Positions 11,001-22,712 of a stretch of 64,000 nt of DNA are shown here, in pieces. This DNA is from Rhopalosiphum padi (taxonomy: Eukaryota; Arthropoda; Insecta; Hemiptera; Aphididae). The notes beneath the pieces are model-generated. The model had not been told where the DNA came from and ran no database searches. It saw only the letters and a program-made list of their open reading frames with translations. The DNA is taken from the NCBI RefSeq assembly GCF_020882245.1, contig NC_083597.1, positions 84,112,152 through 84,176,151 of the forward strand. The letters are read 5' to 3'. Positions within the stretch are counted from its first letter, which is position 1. Each line of letters starts with the position of its first letter. Position numbers and translations under genes: made by a program.

Positions 11001-14000
11001 TATTTATTAGATTAATTTAGACTTAAGATATCTAACATGAGTCTCAAATTAATAATTATATATACCAGCGGTTTCCAATCTTTTTAGTTGTGCGGACCAC
11101 CGATTTTGTAAAAATAATTTTGAGGTCCACTAATGACTAATAGTAGACTTATATACATATGTATATAATATTATTAGCTACCTATATTCAGTGGCGGATT
11201 AACTTTCACGGCGCCCTGCAGTACGCTTATTGTTTACAGCCCCCCTTTTTAAATACTATCCAAGGATCGTAGTTTAAATGGGCTAACATCGAAGAGTGAT
11301 GGGTTATCGGGTATAGCTGCCCTGGGAGTGAAAAATAGTAATGGTTCAATTTTTTTTTTGGTTCATTTTTTTGAGAATAAAAATAAAATAACATAACAAA
11401 TTTGCCACTCTAAGCTCAAACCTCACGAGCCTAATGGTTAATCCTCCACTGCCTATATTATAAAAAATAAAATATATAATAATATTATTGCAAAAATCAG
11501 TGGCGTATTTAGGATTTGTTTAAGGTAGGAGATATGACTAAAATTTTCGATATAAAACGTCTTGGAATTTTATTAATTACTTTACTGATAAATGTAAAAA
11601 ATATAATTATAATTCTATAAAAATTGTTATAAAAAAGAAGGGTGTAGGTGGGAAGATATATCTCCCTAATCTCCCCCTGTAAATACGCCACTAGTAAATA
11701 TATACGTTAGTTATTTTAATGTTATATGGACCTACAGGTTGGGAACCGCTGATATTATACAATATATAATATAATATCTATATACAAAACAAAAATAGTA
11801 ACTTATCAAAATTTAAATTATAAAATATAAAGATTAAAAAACAAATTATATAATGAAATATAATTATCACAATTTAAATTAGGTTAAAGGTAAAATTACT
11901 ATGGGGGAGGGTACTGAAAATTTAGAAGGATATGGTCAATATGTATGTAAGAGAGCTGTAAAAATAAATTAATTAGAATATGTAGTCTGAGAGGGGAACA
12001 CAGTCAAAAAGTATATACTAGAGGTTGCATGGTGAAGCTTCTCTAAGATAACTATGAACAAGTATATGTTGTAGCCTTCAGGGAAAGTAAATAAATTTAA
12101 CAAAGAAATAAAAATTATGGTGGTGTCATAAATATAAGAATACAACTACTGAACATCGATTAAAGAGAAAAACAATGGTTTAAAATGTAGTAAATTATCA
12201 TATGGTAAAGTAGGAGAGAAACTCAAAAGAATTGCTAAGAAAATTAAATTCCTTTGAATAGGGAAAGGGTAAGAAATTAATTGATGAGAAACTCTGTAAG
12301 ATGATATTAAATCAGCTTTTTTATTTCTCTCGATCCAAACATAACAAGGTGCTGAAAGGAACTTAAACAAATAGAGATTTTAAAGGTATATGATGGTGGG
12401 GTGAAATGAGATGAGTTTCTTGAATTTAAAGAAATAAAAGCTTAAGAATCAGAGACACTTAAAATTTTCTCTTAGACCCTAAATCAATAGTACAAAAAAC
12501 AAATTTAAGAACATTGGAAGGTCATTGATCATTTAATGACTAAGCAAAATAATTGTATTTTATTTTAAAAGTAATTTTAAGTTTAGGTTTAAAAAAATAA
12601 AAATCTGCTGGATTGGAGGTGACGAATTTGTCAGTAAATATAAATAGCAAGTAGGAAATTAATTTATTTAAAAGGTTGCTAAAAAGGCTTAGAAAGGTAT
12701 TGTTAATAATTATGGGCAAATCCCAAAATATTGATGATAAATTAATAGGATTAATATACTAGGAGAATTAAAGTTTGAGATGCCTTTTGTCTTGAAAGTT
12801 GTCAAGTAGTTGGATTATTATGTTAATTTTTTGTCTGAATTGTCACTGTTAATTTTAATTTTCCAATGTCAGTGACCGTTTGCTGGCTTTCACCAGTTGC
12901 CAATATTGCTTTGTCATTGAATAGTTATTAATTAAATTTAATACTAGATTAGAAATAGTACTACCCATAAATTAACTCTCCGATAAGCATTGTAAATTAA
13001 AATTACAATATTTTCCCATGTGTATATTTTAGTCGAAAATTAATATTTTTACTAAAATTTGTTTCTATTTTAATAATTTAAAATTATATACTTTTCTAGA
13101 AGACTTATCAAGTACGTCCTCCAGTTCAAATAAAAAATAATCGACAAAAAAAATCTGATGTTATTGTAGACAATGTTTTCTTGCAAGCCAATGAATTAAT
13201 TCGTCAGTCGAGTATTGAACCAAAAAAATACATACAAAATCAATTGATGTTCAAAAAGAATAAAGATAAAATTGGAATTGAAAGTTCTTTAGATTCTTCA
13301 ACAACTCTACACAAACATGTCTCAAAATTATTAGACGTACCTGAATTATTTTCTTCTCCGGATGTTATTTTAGATGATAACAAAACATCTATTCAAACAG
13401 AAAATGTAGAATTGGATCCTAAAATAATTGTTATTGATAAAATTGATGAAATAACAACTGAAGATAACCTTGTTTCTGACTCAAAGGATTTAGATCAAAT
13501 GATTGTAAATAAAGAAGAAACTGGAAGAGTACGAAAAGTTTCAAATCGAATGAAAGATAATCCAGTTGAAATTACTGTAACTAAAACAGTAGAAGACATA
13601 CTAAATGATATTAGTTCCAAAATAGCTAATCAAACAGAAATTATTGATGAAGAAAATTTAATCGATGAACTAGCTGATCTCAATGAAGACCTTAACTCTG
13701 TATGTAAACTTAAACGTGTATAAAATTGAATTAAACTAATTTGTGCATATTTTTCTAGTCAAATTTTGTTGCTCCATCTAACTCTAGTCATGACTTGATG
13801 AACAAACTATTATCTGATGATAGTCTTAATCAAAGTGACAATAATGACTCTATAACATTAGGAACTGATGACAAATCTAAAGGTCCTACTGTAGTTGTTT
13901 GTGGAAAATCTGGTAGAATAGTGACACTGCCTCCAATCGAGATTCCTAAAACTCGGTCTTTAGTAAAAAAAGAAGTATGTTTTTATCAATAATATTTATA

Positions 14001-17000
14001 AAATTACACTTTTTATACCTTTTATTGTTATTCTTTAGAATCTGGATGCTAGTATAAAAGAACAAGGTAGACAAAGACGTTCATCAGAAAAGTAAGTATA
14101 AATAAACAATATTTAAGATATATTCAATCATAACTTCTTATGTGATGTATATATATATATATTTATTTTTTAGTTCCAGAAGTATAAATGATTATAGTGA
14201 AGAATCAGATACCGATAGAGAAGGAAACATGACTTCAGAAGATGATCCAAATAGACTATGGTGTGTTTGTAGAAAACCTCACAATAACAGGTAATAGTTT
14301 CAGATTAAAATTACAAAATTCTAATTAAAATAAATATTTATGACTTAAAACTTGGTTCAGATTTATGATATGTTGTGATACCTGTGAAGATTGGTTCCAT
14401 GGAAAATGTGTGGGTATCACGAAAGCCTTGGGTGAACAAATGGAAGCTCGTGGTGTTGAATGGAACTGTCCACCGTGTAAAAAAAAAAGGACTGAAGATG
14501 CGCGTAAAAAATCTGAAGAAGATAAAGTGAATAAGAAATTGGAAGAAGAAAAGAAAAAAATACTTAGTTCAAAATCTCCTGTCAAAAAAAAACGAAGTTA
14601 TTAAAATTCAACCTCAATTACAACAAAAATGTGCTCAATGTGATAAAATAATTGAAGGTGTAGCAGTAGGTTTATTTTGTAATGAAGTATGTTTGGATCA
14701 GCATATTGAAGAAAGTGTAGCTGCTATAAAAGCATGTTGTACGTCAGATTCACCAGATATTATTTTCTTTGATAAAAAAAACAGCAGATTAATCACTGGT
14801 ATGTATCTATTATATTATACAATATATCAGGGGTGGACAAACTTTTTTGGCCGCGATCTACTAAAAATATACTTCACCTTTGAGGATCGACTTCCATAAA
14901 AAACCTAACAACCATGATTAATTTTCGTGTGCGTGGCCTAAAAATAAATTCTAACATGATTGACTTTGAAATCGTTTGCGATCGACCGTTTGGCCGTCCC
15001 TGCAATATATATACAGGATGATTTTTTTATCATGAACCACTCATTATTTCAAAAAGTATTCATGTTTTTGAAAACATTTTTTTACATAGTTTCAAGTTGT
15101 TAAAAAAACTTTATTTTTTAAACTCAATATTCTAATATGAATTAAAAGTAATAAATTAGATATTTTTAGTATTTTTTACTTCAAATTTAACTGAAACATA
15201 AGATAATAAATAAATTTAAAATGGTGGGCAAGTGGGTATCACTCTGTTGTATAGTAGTGGTGAAGAGTAGGTCACTATAATGGATGTGTTAAATTTGAAT
15301 GCAATGACAGGTATTGTGTACAAAAACAATTCTGAACGGAAATGATTTGTCAGTCTAGGATATATTATATTATTACCTATATTTAAATTGTAATTTATTT
15401 TTCTCAGTTACTGATGAAAGTTTCAAGTTTCTACAACATACTTTTTTAATAAAAATAAATATTTTAAATCATTTTAGAATAAAATATCGTCATTTTACGC
15501 GATTTCGTAAAAAATTAAATTTCATACGCTCATAAAATTTTATGCAAAACTGATTATCTACCTATCATCAATTACGGTCTTCACTGAGTATCAAAACTGT
15601 GGCTATTTTTGAAAATTTCTTTTGTATTCTCTTTTATTTTTGCTATGTACTCATTTTTTCTTACAATCGCAGAATCAAAATTCAGTTGAATGACAAAAAT
15701 GTCATCCCAAAAAATAATTTTACATTTTATCAAAATTTGTTGTTTAATAAAATTGATAATGATAAAAACTCTAAACAAAAAAATTTGTATTTATTCAATG
15801 TTTGTTTGTCTCGTGTCAGTTAGTCTGAATTCCTCTTCCTGTTCAGTAATTGATCACTTTTATGACCGCGTCATTTGGTTTTGAAAAAAGGTCCGACCAC
15901 TTACATTGGGTCTCCATCATTGGGCATTCCAATAGGTGTTTTTCGTCCTGTACACTTCCACATTCACAGAGGTCACTATCTATTTTTTTCCATTTTACTA
16001 GGTTTTTCTTGGTTCTGGCTACCCCTGCTCTCAGCCGGTTGAGTGTTTTCCATGTCTCGTATTTTAGATTTTGTCGTGGTGGTAGGCTTTCTATCGCACG
16101 TGTCCAAATAGGTTCGTTGACTCTTGCTATGTTTCTTTCTTTCCACATATTTTGTCTTTCTTGTTGCGTAATCAGGAACTTTTGTATTGTGCATGAAACT
16201 CTGTCTTGATTTGAGGCGTTTTGCCGAAACTGCATACCCGTGTAAAGGGTGCCTTGGGTCTTGATTACATTTTTATCTTTCAATTTCAGTTATCGTTGTT
16301 CTACGTATGTCTGGAGTAGCTATGCCACTTAGGGTATGAAGTTTATGTACCTCTGTTGGTCTGAAGCATCCTTTTATAATTCTGCAAGACTCGTTGAGAG
16401 CTATATCGATATTTTTCGCATGTGCTGATGATTTCCTAACTGGGCATGCATATTCGGCAGCTTAGTAGCTTAGTGCTATTGCTGAAATTCTCAGGGTGTT
16501 TGCGTCTACACCCCATTTGGAGTTGACAAGTTTCCGTAGTATGTTGTTCCTGGTATTGACTATGGCTCGGGTGTTCTCGCAGTGTTTTTTAAAAGTTATC
16601 TATCCAGCGTCACTCACAGGTACTTTGGGTGCTGGGTGTGCTCCAGATACTTATCTTCCCAATTAATTTTTAGTTCTGTGTTTGCATTTCTGTTTTTTAA
16701 GTGAAAAGAACACGTTTGCGTTTTATTGGGGTTTGGTCTTAAGTGGTTTTCTTTGTAGTATGTAGACATTTCTTTCAGGGCAAGTGTCAGAGTCTTTTCT
16801 ATTTCTTCAAACGTGTCTTTTTTAGAGATAATCACTAAATCATCTGCATACAGGAAATGTTTTGAGTTTAAATTCGTTGGCTGGTCATTTGTGTAAATGT
16901 TGAAAAGGGTTGGTGCTAACACGCTGCCTTGTGGCAGGCCACTGCCTTGTTTTCGCCATCTACTCTTCTTGCCTTGTAAGCTGACATAGAAACGTCTTTT

Positions 17001-20000
17001 GTTTAGGAGCATTTCGATAATTCTGGTGAATTTTATGTCTAAAGTTAGTTCGTAAACTTTTCGTTTCAGTTTCCTAAGATTTATTGTGTCATAAGCTGCA
17101 CTCAGATCTACAAAAACAGCTCCTGTGATTTTTTTCGTTTCAAACCCGTCCTCTATATGTTGTGTAAGATGCAATACCTGGCTTGTGCAACTCTTTCCAG
17201 GTCGGAAGCCGGCTTGTTCGCTGATCAATTTCTTGTCTATTGTGGGCATGACTCTGTTTAGTATCATTCTTTCCAGTAGTTTGTACGTGTGACATAGAAT
17301 AGCGATGGGTCTGAAATTGTTCGCATCCGTTGGTGACTTTCCTGGTTTTAGTAATGCAATGATAAGGGTCTTTTGCCACATTTTGGGAATTCGCATTTGA
17401 TGAATACAATGATTATACATGTTTGGGAGCCATTCTCGTGCTCGGGGTCCCATAATTTTTATTTGTTCCGTGCGTATATCATCAACTCCTGCTGCTTTTC
17501 CATTTTTCATGATTTTTATGTCAGTATTTAGTTCTTTGATTTTAACTTTACAGTTTTTGAGTTAAGAAGCAGTTGACTGCCAACCTCATTTGCGGTTACG
17601 TTTGTATATGTCGGCTCCTTACGTTTTTCACAATTGAGTTTTCTAATTAGGCGCCATGCTTTATTGGTATTTGTTTTCATATCCACTCTTCTACTGTATT
17701 TTTCCACTCCTTCCTTCTCTCCTCAGTAATTACTTGTAATAATGTATCTCATACCTCTATGGTTTCTGCAGAGAACGGGTCTTCGTTGTACTTTCCTTCA
17801 TATTCTTGTAATCTGGATTGTAGTGATTTTTTCATTCCTGGAATGAAAGCGGTTCGGCATCCTCTAGGTATGCATCTCCTTGATGATTTCATTATTATTT
17901 CTACAAACGTTTCATAGTTTTGGAAAGTAGGGGTAATATGTCTTAATTTCTCGTCAAACTCGTCCGCAAATCCTTTCAAGTTAGCTTTCTAAAAATTAAA
18001 ACTTCTTCGAAACTGTATATTTGATGTCGCTATCGCAGCTCTAATCACACATGATAATGGGCGGTGCTGTGTTCGTGGGATCGGTTTTAGTATATTTTTT
18101 ACACATTAACTAGCTATGTTGTCACTAGCAAAAATTTTATCCGGGTTGTAACCCTTTTCCATCTATCACTGTCGAAAGAAGGTGCGAGTTTAGCGTCAAA
18201 AATTAAGTTAAAACGATTGACTTCAGCCCAATTTTCTACCTTATCCCCGTTATTGTTGGTTTCCGCATACCCCCAGCTAGTGCTGTGGCTGTTGAAATCC
18301 CGAGCGACGATTCTTGTATTATTGTCTCTAAAATTTTCCTGTTCTTCGAAGACGAAATTCTCATTTGGGGGATTATAAATTGACGTAATTGAACATTTTC
18401 CTAGATCGACTGTTAGGATCTCGATGTTATTTGTTTCACTTTTAGACGCTGACTTAACGGCTATATTGCTTTTTAAAAATATAGCGCTTCCGTACTTGTT
18501 ATGTGGTCGTTCTATGATCAGGGTCATACCGTTAATTTTAGGTCTGTTTTGATCTTCGCCTCTGTTAGTTTCCTGTAAAAGAAGTATTTCGCAGTCTTGC
18601 TCTTTTATCATACCTGCGATGATTATTTATTTTTGTGGTGTAAGACCCTCTATGTTGAGGGACACCAAAGTCAATGCTAGCCCTGATAAGGGCCATTTTG
18701 GCTGACTGTGGTTGGTAGGATTGGCTAGCGAGTGATGCATATTTTAAAAAAACCTTGCGGAAAGGCGTTTGGAAAAACAGGCATAAACTAAAACTCGCTA
18801 TTACCAGGGGCACCACGTGGAGGTTCCTACCTTGCCTCCATTTATTCACTGAGATAAGATAAATACCAGCTATGGGTAAATACTTATTTAAGGAATGTGT
18901 CTTAATTTAATACCAGACCTTATCAAATGTAGATCTGTCATTAAACATATTTCATAAAGAACTTTTTATAAATTTAAATTATGTTACAGGTGAACAAGCT
19001 CCAAAAATTGCAAATATAAAACAATGGATGAAAGATAACCCAGCATTCGAAATTTTAAAACCAGGATCTAAATATAACCTAAATAAAACATCTATTAAAT
19101 CTCAAAGTAATTCTAAATCAATCCCTAATGCATTTAAAAATTTTAAAAGAGATAACGAAAATCGCCTTAAGAGACCGGCAACAAGTCCAGATAAACATAA
19201 GGCAAAAGAAATTAAAAAAGATTTTGATGTCTCAGAATTATTACAACCAGATAAAATTAAACTGGTATTCGTTAAAAAAGATTTGTCAAAACCAATATTA
19301 CCTCAAAAGGAACCTATTAAACATACTACTCCTCAAAAGGAACCTATTAAACATACTACTCCTCAAAAAGAACCCATTAAACATACTACTCCTCAAAAAG
19401 AACCTATTAAACATACTACTTTTCAAAAAGAACCTATTAAAAATACTATTCCTCTAAAAGAACCTATTAAACACATTATTCCTAAAAAAGAACCAATAAA
19501 AAATACTATTCCACAAAAGGAGGCAACAAAATGTGTACAACCAGTAACACAGATAAAAACAACATCCCTTTCAAAAACAAGTGTTGTGCAAAAAGTTGTA
19601 AAGAAAAAACCAGAACTGGTTAAAAAAATTGAATCTATAAAAGAAATTTTCAATGAGAAAAAGGGTGAAGCACAATTGCGTACTAATGTTCGTAAATCTT
19701 TATTAGAATCATTAAGTAGTAGAATATCTGAAGAACCAGAATTAAAAACAGCTGAACAAAACTTGGAGGAATTAATCTCAAAAATTGAAGATGAACTTTA
19801 TAATCAGTTTAGTAAGGTTGATCAAAAATATAAAACAAAATACAGAAGTTTATTATTCAATATAAAAGATCCAAAAAATTTAAATTTCTTTAAGAAAATT
19901 ATATTTAAGTGGGTTACTCCATATCAGTTAGTACGTATGACTGCTGATGAAATGGCATCTCAGGAACTCGCTGAATGGAGAGAACGAGAAAACAAACATC

Positions 20001-22482
20001 AAATAGAAATGATCCGAAAAACTGAATTAGATATGATGAATCAGCCTAAAGCTTTACTAATGAAGACTCATAAAGGAGAAGAAATCATTGAGTCCAAGGA
20101 TAATAAGGAGACAATAGTATCAGAACTTAATCCTGATATTAAGGTTGAGGAAAAAAAACCACAGATTTTATTAAAATTAACCAAAGAAAAGAAAAAGAGC
20201 AAATATAAAGAAAGTAGTAGTAGTGTTGAACGTGAACGTAGACATCATAAGTCTAGTAGAAATCGTCATAAATCACACAAGGACAAAAAACGTAGAAGTC
20301 GTGACCGCAGCAAAAGCAGAGACACAAAGAATAAAAAAGTTGAAAAAAATAAAGTAATTGAATCTGCTGTTGAACTAGTTACTAACAATATTAAAGTGCG
20401 TAAAGATGAAGATATTAGTGATAGAGAACCAAGTTCAACTGTTGTCATAGCAACTCCACCTAGAGTGGAAGAAGAAGTTGGTCCTATATGGAAAGGTACC
20501 ATCAATTTCACTGATGTTGCACGTTGTAGTGTAACAATGTCTCGATTATCTGGTAATGTGATTGGATTGGAGGCAGAACTTAATTTAACAGTTCTGGAAT
20601 GTGTTGGTCGCATCAAACAACAAACTGTTTGGGAATATATGGGTAAATTGAAAAAAACTGGAACCAAAGATATTATTGTAACAAAATTAGTATCAAGTGG
20701 AATGGAACAACAAATGTCTTATCTGAGTTTATATCAATACTTAAGTGCTAAAAACCGCATAGCAGTTATTGACAGTAAACCATTTCCAAACATAAAAGAT
20801 TTTTATCTATTTCCTCTTGGCTGTCATAGTCCTATTCCTCAAGTACTATTGCCATTAGATGGACCTGGCATTGATGACTATAGAACACATTTGTTGTTGG
20901 GAATAATTGTACGAAATTCTAAAAAACATTGGGTTCCATCTTGGAAATCATCTGAAAATAATTACGTGTTACCTGATATTAATGATACTTTGGCGTTACC
21001 TCATCTTAAACCTGCTTTTCCAAAATCTAGTCAAGACAGTTATTCACCAAAAGAAAGTTATACTCCCCCAAGATCACCAACTAACAAAATTCTCAGTTTA
21101 CCAACACCAGTCTTACCAATATCTTCAGGTAAACATTTTAAGTATTGATAATAGTGCATATACAATAGGCAGTAATTAGTGTGTAACATTGTAGCTATAC
21201 CCTGTCTCAAAAGAGAATAATCACTTTTCACACATACTGACTGACCACTCCAGCAGTGTGCAGTGGTGAGTCCACATTTCCTCTACCTTGCTAACTAGTG
21301 ACATTTCCTAAAAATAACGTTGATACATTTACGACTAATATTCTTAATTAGTAATATTATATTTAATTTGGAGACCTTTCAATATAGGGGTATGGGGTAT
21401 GGAGTATGGATCGTTGGTAGGAGATGCGCGAAAATAGACAATAATCTATTGGCCGACTGATTATTCTTTTTGAGACGGAGTATAAACCACTAATTTATAA
21501 TATGATTGATAATAAATTAATTAGTGAATAACTATTTTTTTACATACAATATAATATGTATTTTATTTGTTTTTTTATAGTTTTGACTGATGATGACTTG
21601 CCTTATATACCCGGAGAAGAAGAACCATACTCACCTGTCGATGAAGATGTACCTAGCTTATCTGATGATATAAATGCAACTTCAAGTATTCACCAACAAA
21701 TGGAAGAATTGACCAGAAAAATTGAAAAAGAAAAATTAGTTATACAGATGATGACTGCTGGTTCTCAAAATGCAGTTCTCATTGATGACGAAGTATGTAT
21801 ATTATATTATGTTATAAAAATCTTTTCCTAACTTATTTACCATTATTGTTATACATAGTCACTAGATCCAGATGAAGAAGTCTATAGTCCTACAAGTGAG
21901 CTGGTCCCATTAACATCTGAAATTCAATTGCCTAGTAATATTAAAGATATACTTTCTTCCATTAACACAAAAGAAATACTTTCAAATGAAGCAGAAAACT
22001 CTAAAACTACAGCAGATGTTGAAAAGAAGTGCAGAGATCCTAGACAGCGAACTTCAACAGCTGAACCTCCACCTCCTGGCTTAGAAGATGAGTTTACACC
22101 TCCTTGTAATCCTGACATAAGTTTACCTCCACCACATTTCTCAACTCCATACATGCAACCTATAAATTATATTGCACCTATTCCTTACCCTTATCCTCCA
22201 CCTGGGTATATACCTGATGCTTACCCAAATCAATATGGACCTCAGCAACCACCTCCACCTCCTCCACCAATGGCCTTAGATCAAGGAAAATACAACAATT
22301 ATAATCAACCTGGTTATGCGTACAATTCAGTACAATATCAACCACCCCTTCCACCACCTTATCCAAAAAATAAAAAAGGATCAGGATTTTGGGGCCATGG
22401 TAGTTCTAAAAATGAACCTAAAAAGAAAAAATTTAAAAAATCAGGTGATCGGAGAGATAAAGGTTCTTGGAGACGTATGTAG
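8042..22482 (+). CDS. pps: PHF3/DIDO-family protein (PHD + TFIIS-central + SPOC), Drosophila pps homologue
   Basis: Nuclear regulator of RNA polymerase II elongation and RNA processing. In this family the SPOC domain binds phosphorylated Pol II CTD. Coding exons: 8042-8174, 9154-9303, 9880-10017, 10080-10187, 10261-10355, 10437-10571, 13100-13699, 13759-13974, 14039-14091, 14174-14290, 14361-14798, 18990-21128, 21581-21792, 21859-22482. All junctions are GT-AG with matching phases, giving about 1,718 residues if one extra A at 14584-14592 is discounted. Domains: acidic N-terminus; PHD finger about 569-620 (WCVCRKP, MICCDTCEDWFHGKCVGI); a second Cys finger (CAQC, FCNEVCLDQH); KEPIKHTTPQ repeats; TFIIS central domain about 958-1060 (YRSLLFNIKDPKN); basic RS-like stretch about 1141-1171; SPOC about 1226-1390 (PIWKGTINF to LLLGIIVRN); proline-rich tail. 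AATAAA follows at 22707-22712. Oddity: the frame break within exon 14361-14798. Family certain; one-to-one orthology with pps is inferred. Confidence 0.92.
11189..11451. mobile_element. hAT-type MITE, 263 bp, perfect TSD CCTATATT
   Basis: Starts CAGTGGCGGATTAAC and ends GTTAATCCTCCACTG, an inverted pair. It is flanked by CCTATATT at 11181-11188 and 11452-11459. Non-coding. It is inserted within the older element 11066-11751. Confidence 0.85.
11498..11693. mobile_element. hAT-type MITE with CAGTGGCGTATTTA ends
   Basis: The left end is CAGTGGCGTATTTAGG and the right end TGTAAATACGCCACTA, inverted. The flanking 8-mers gcaaaaat and gtaaatat match only partly, so the insertion is older or mutated. 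Non-coding. Confidence 0.65.
11760..13090. other. Intronic DNA of the PHF3-like gene
   Basis: This has an unusual purine-rich look from about 11,900 to 12,880, unlike the T-rich introns nearby. That may reflect a decayed transposon read from the other strand, but no protein domain or terminal repeat could be recognised. Confidence 0.3.
14584..14592 (+). other. A9 homopolymer at which the PHF3-like frame breaks
   Basis: Up to here the exon reads KSPVKK in the PHD frame, which then hits TAA at 14602-14604. In the +1-shifted frame the same exon continues as IQPQLQQKCAQCDKIIEG and on to the donor at 14799. The downstream phase (1) agrees only with that second frame. Eight A's instead of nine would join the two frames. 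This is either a sequencing/assembly error or a true allele-specific frameshift. Confidence 0.75.
14828..15002. mobile_element. hAT-type MITE (CAGGGGTGGACAAAC family), perfect TSD
   Basis: The ends are CAGGGGTGGACAAACTTTTT and GGTTTGGCCGTCCCTG-like (caccg variant), inverted. The flanking duplication CAATATAT is perfect at 14820-14827 and 15003-15010. A second copy of the same family is at 23929-24116 and shares the interior words 'ggccgcgatctactaaaaat' and 'gattaattttcgtgtgc'. It lies a few bases inside intron 14799-18989. Confidence 0.85.
15220..15365 (+). repeat. Dispersed repeat copy, also at 38857-38995 in inverse orientation
   Basis: Words such as 'gcaagtgggtatc', 'aggtcactataatgga', 'aaatttgaatgcaatgacag' and 'gaacggaaatgatttgtcag' recur as reverse complements at 38857-38995. 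A shorter relative ('aactcatccattacagtgac') is at about 55203-55235. No protein is encoded. The family type is unknown to me. Confidence 0.7.
15843..18650 (-). mobile_element. Non-LTR retrotransposon (Jockey/I-like LINE), decayed, antisense in intron
   Basis: Reading right to left: an apurinic-type endonuclease segment at 18611-18114 (ILLLQETNRGEDQNRPK, SITSIYNPPNENF); a linker with stops; a reverse transcriptase at 17510-16614 (KAAGVDDIRTEQIK, FRPIAILCHTYKLLERM, GSGLPQGSVLAPTLFNIYTN, and the catalytic LYADDLVIIS); and a C-terminal segment at 16283-15843 with a Cys/His knuckle (CECGSVQDEKHLLECP). The order EN-RT-knuckle fits the Jockey/I group. Several frameshifts and stops separate the parts, so it is dead. 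No clear TSD or poly-A tail was found. It fills most of PHF3-like intron 14799-18989, opposite to the gene's direction. Confidence 0.9.
19301..19531 (+). repeat. In-frame 30-bp coding minisatellite in the PHF3-like gene
   Basis: Seven full 30-bp units starting at 19301, 19331, 19361, 19391, 19421, 19451 and 19481, plus a partial one. The first four are nearly identical and the later ones diverge. Each unit encodes PQKEPIKHTT or a variant (FQKEPIKNTI, LKEPIKHII). The unit length is a multiple of three, so copy-number change keeps the frame. The array lies between the second Cys finger and the TFIIS-like domain, in a lysine-rich disordered linker. Confidence 0.95.
21200..21480. mobile_element. 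Tc1/mariner-type MITE, 281 bp, TA target site
   Basis: The left end is CCCTGTCTCAAAAGAGAATA and the right end, as reverse complement, CTCCGTCTCAAAAAGAATAA. TA lies directly outside both ends (21198-21199 and 21481-21482). TA duplication and a CTCCGTCTCAAAA-like terminus suit the Tc1/mariner superfamily and recall plant Stowaway ends. Non-coding. It lies in PHF3-like intron 21129-21580. Confidence 0.7.
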
Positions 22483-22706
22483 TTGTTTCCTAAATGATTT
22501 TTATGTTCTTGGGTCATGTTTTTATTAATTTTATGTTTTATATGTACAACTAATTTTATTTATCTTGATATTGTTAAGATTTTTTTTTTAATATATTTTA
22601 CACAATTTCTTATATCTAATGTAAACTTGACATGTATTTATGTTATTCATAAAATATTGTTATAAATTTTATTGTATTTATTTATAGTTTAAATATTATC
22701 AGAATT

Positions 22707-22712
22707 AATAAA
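22707..22712 (+). terminator. Likely polyadenylation signal of the PHF3-like gene
   Basis: AATAAA about 225 bases after the stop codon at 22480-22482, the first canonical hexamer noticed downstream. Confidence 0.5.

Larger units (their letters stand above)
11066..11751. mobile_element. hAT-type element (CAGCGGTTTCC ends) carrying two later insertions
   Basis: The left end is CAGCGGTTTCCAATCT at 11066 and the right end GGTTGGGAACCGCTG at 11751, an inverted pair. The flanks, atatatac and atattatac, are an imperfect 8-9 bp duplication. Two younger MITEs (11189-11451 and 11498-11693) lie inside it, so this is the oldest of the three. It sits in the large PHF3-like intron 10572-13099. Confidence 0.6.

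Noticed and set aside
14365..14604. A short stand-alone PHD-finger protein ending at 14604
   Set aside because: The same exon continues in the shifted frame to a donor whose phase fits the next exon, so this is one larger gene with a frame break.
15850..16209. Plus-strand open frame of 119 codons
   Set aside because: It is antisense to the LINE C-terminal segment and has no recognisable domain.
19301..19531. CRISPR-like array of regular 30-bp repeats
   Set aside because: The units are contiguous without spacers, lie in a coding frame and encode a lysine-rich linker in a eukaryotic gene.
20266..20667. Minus-strand open frame of 133 codons
   Set aside because: It is antisense to the basic and SPOC-coding part of the PHF3-like exon. 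The composition follows from the real coding strand.
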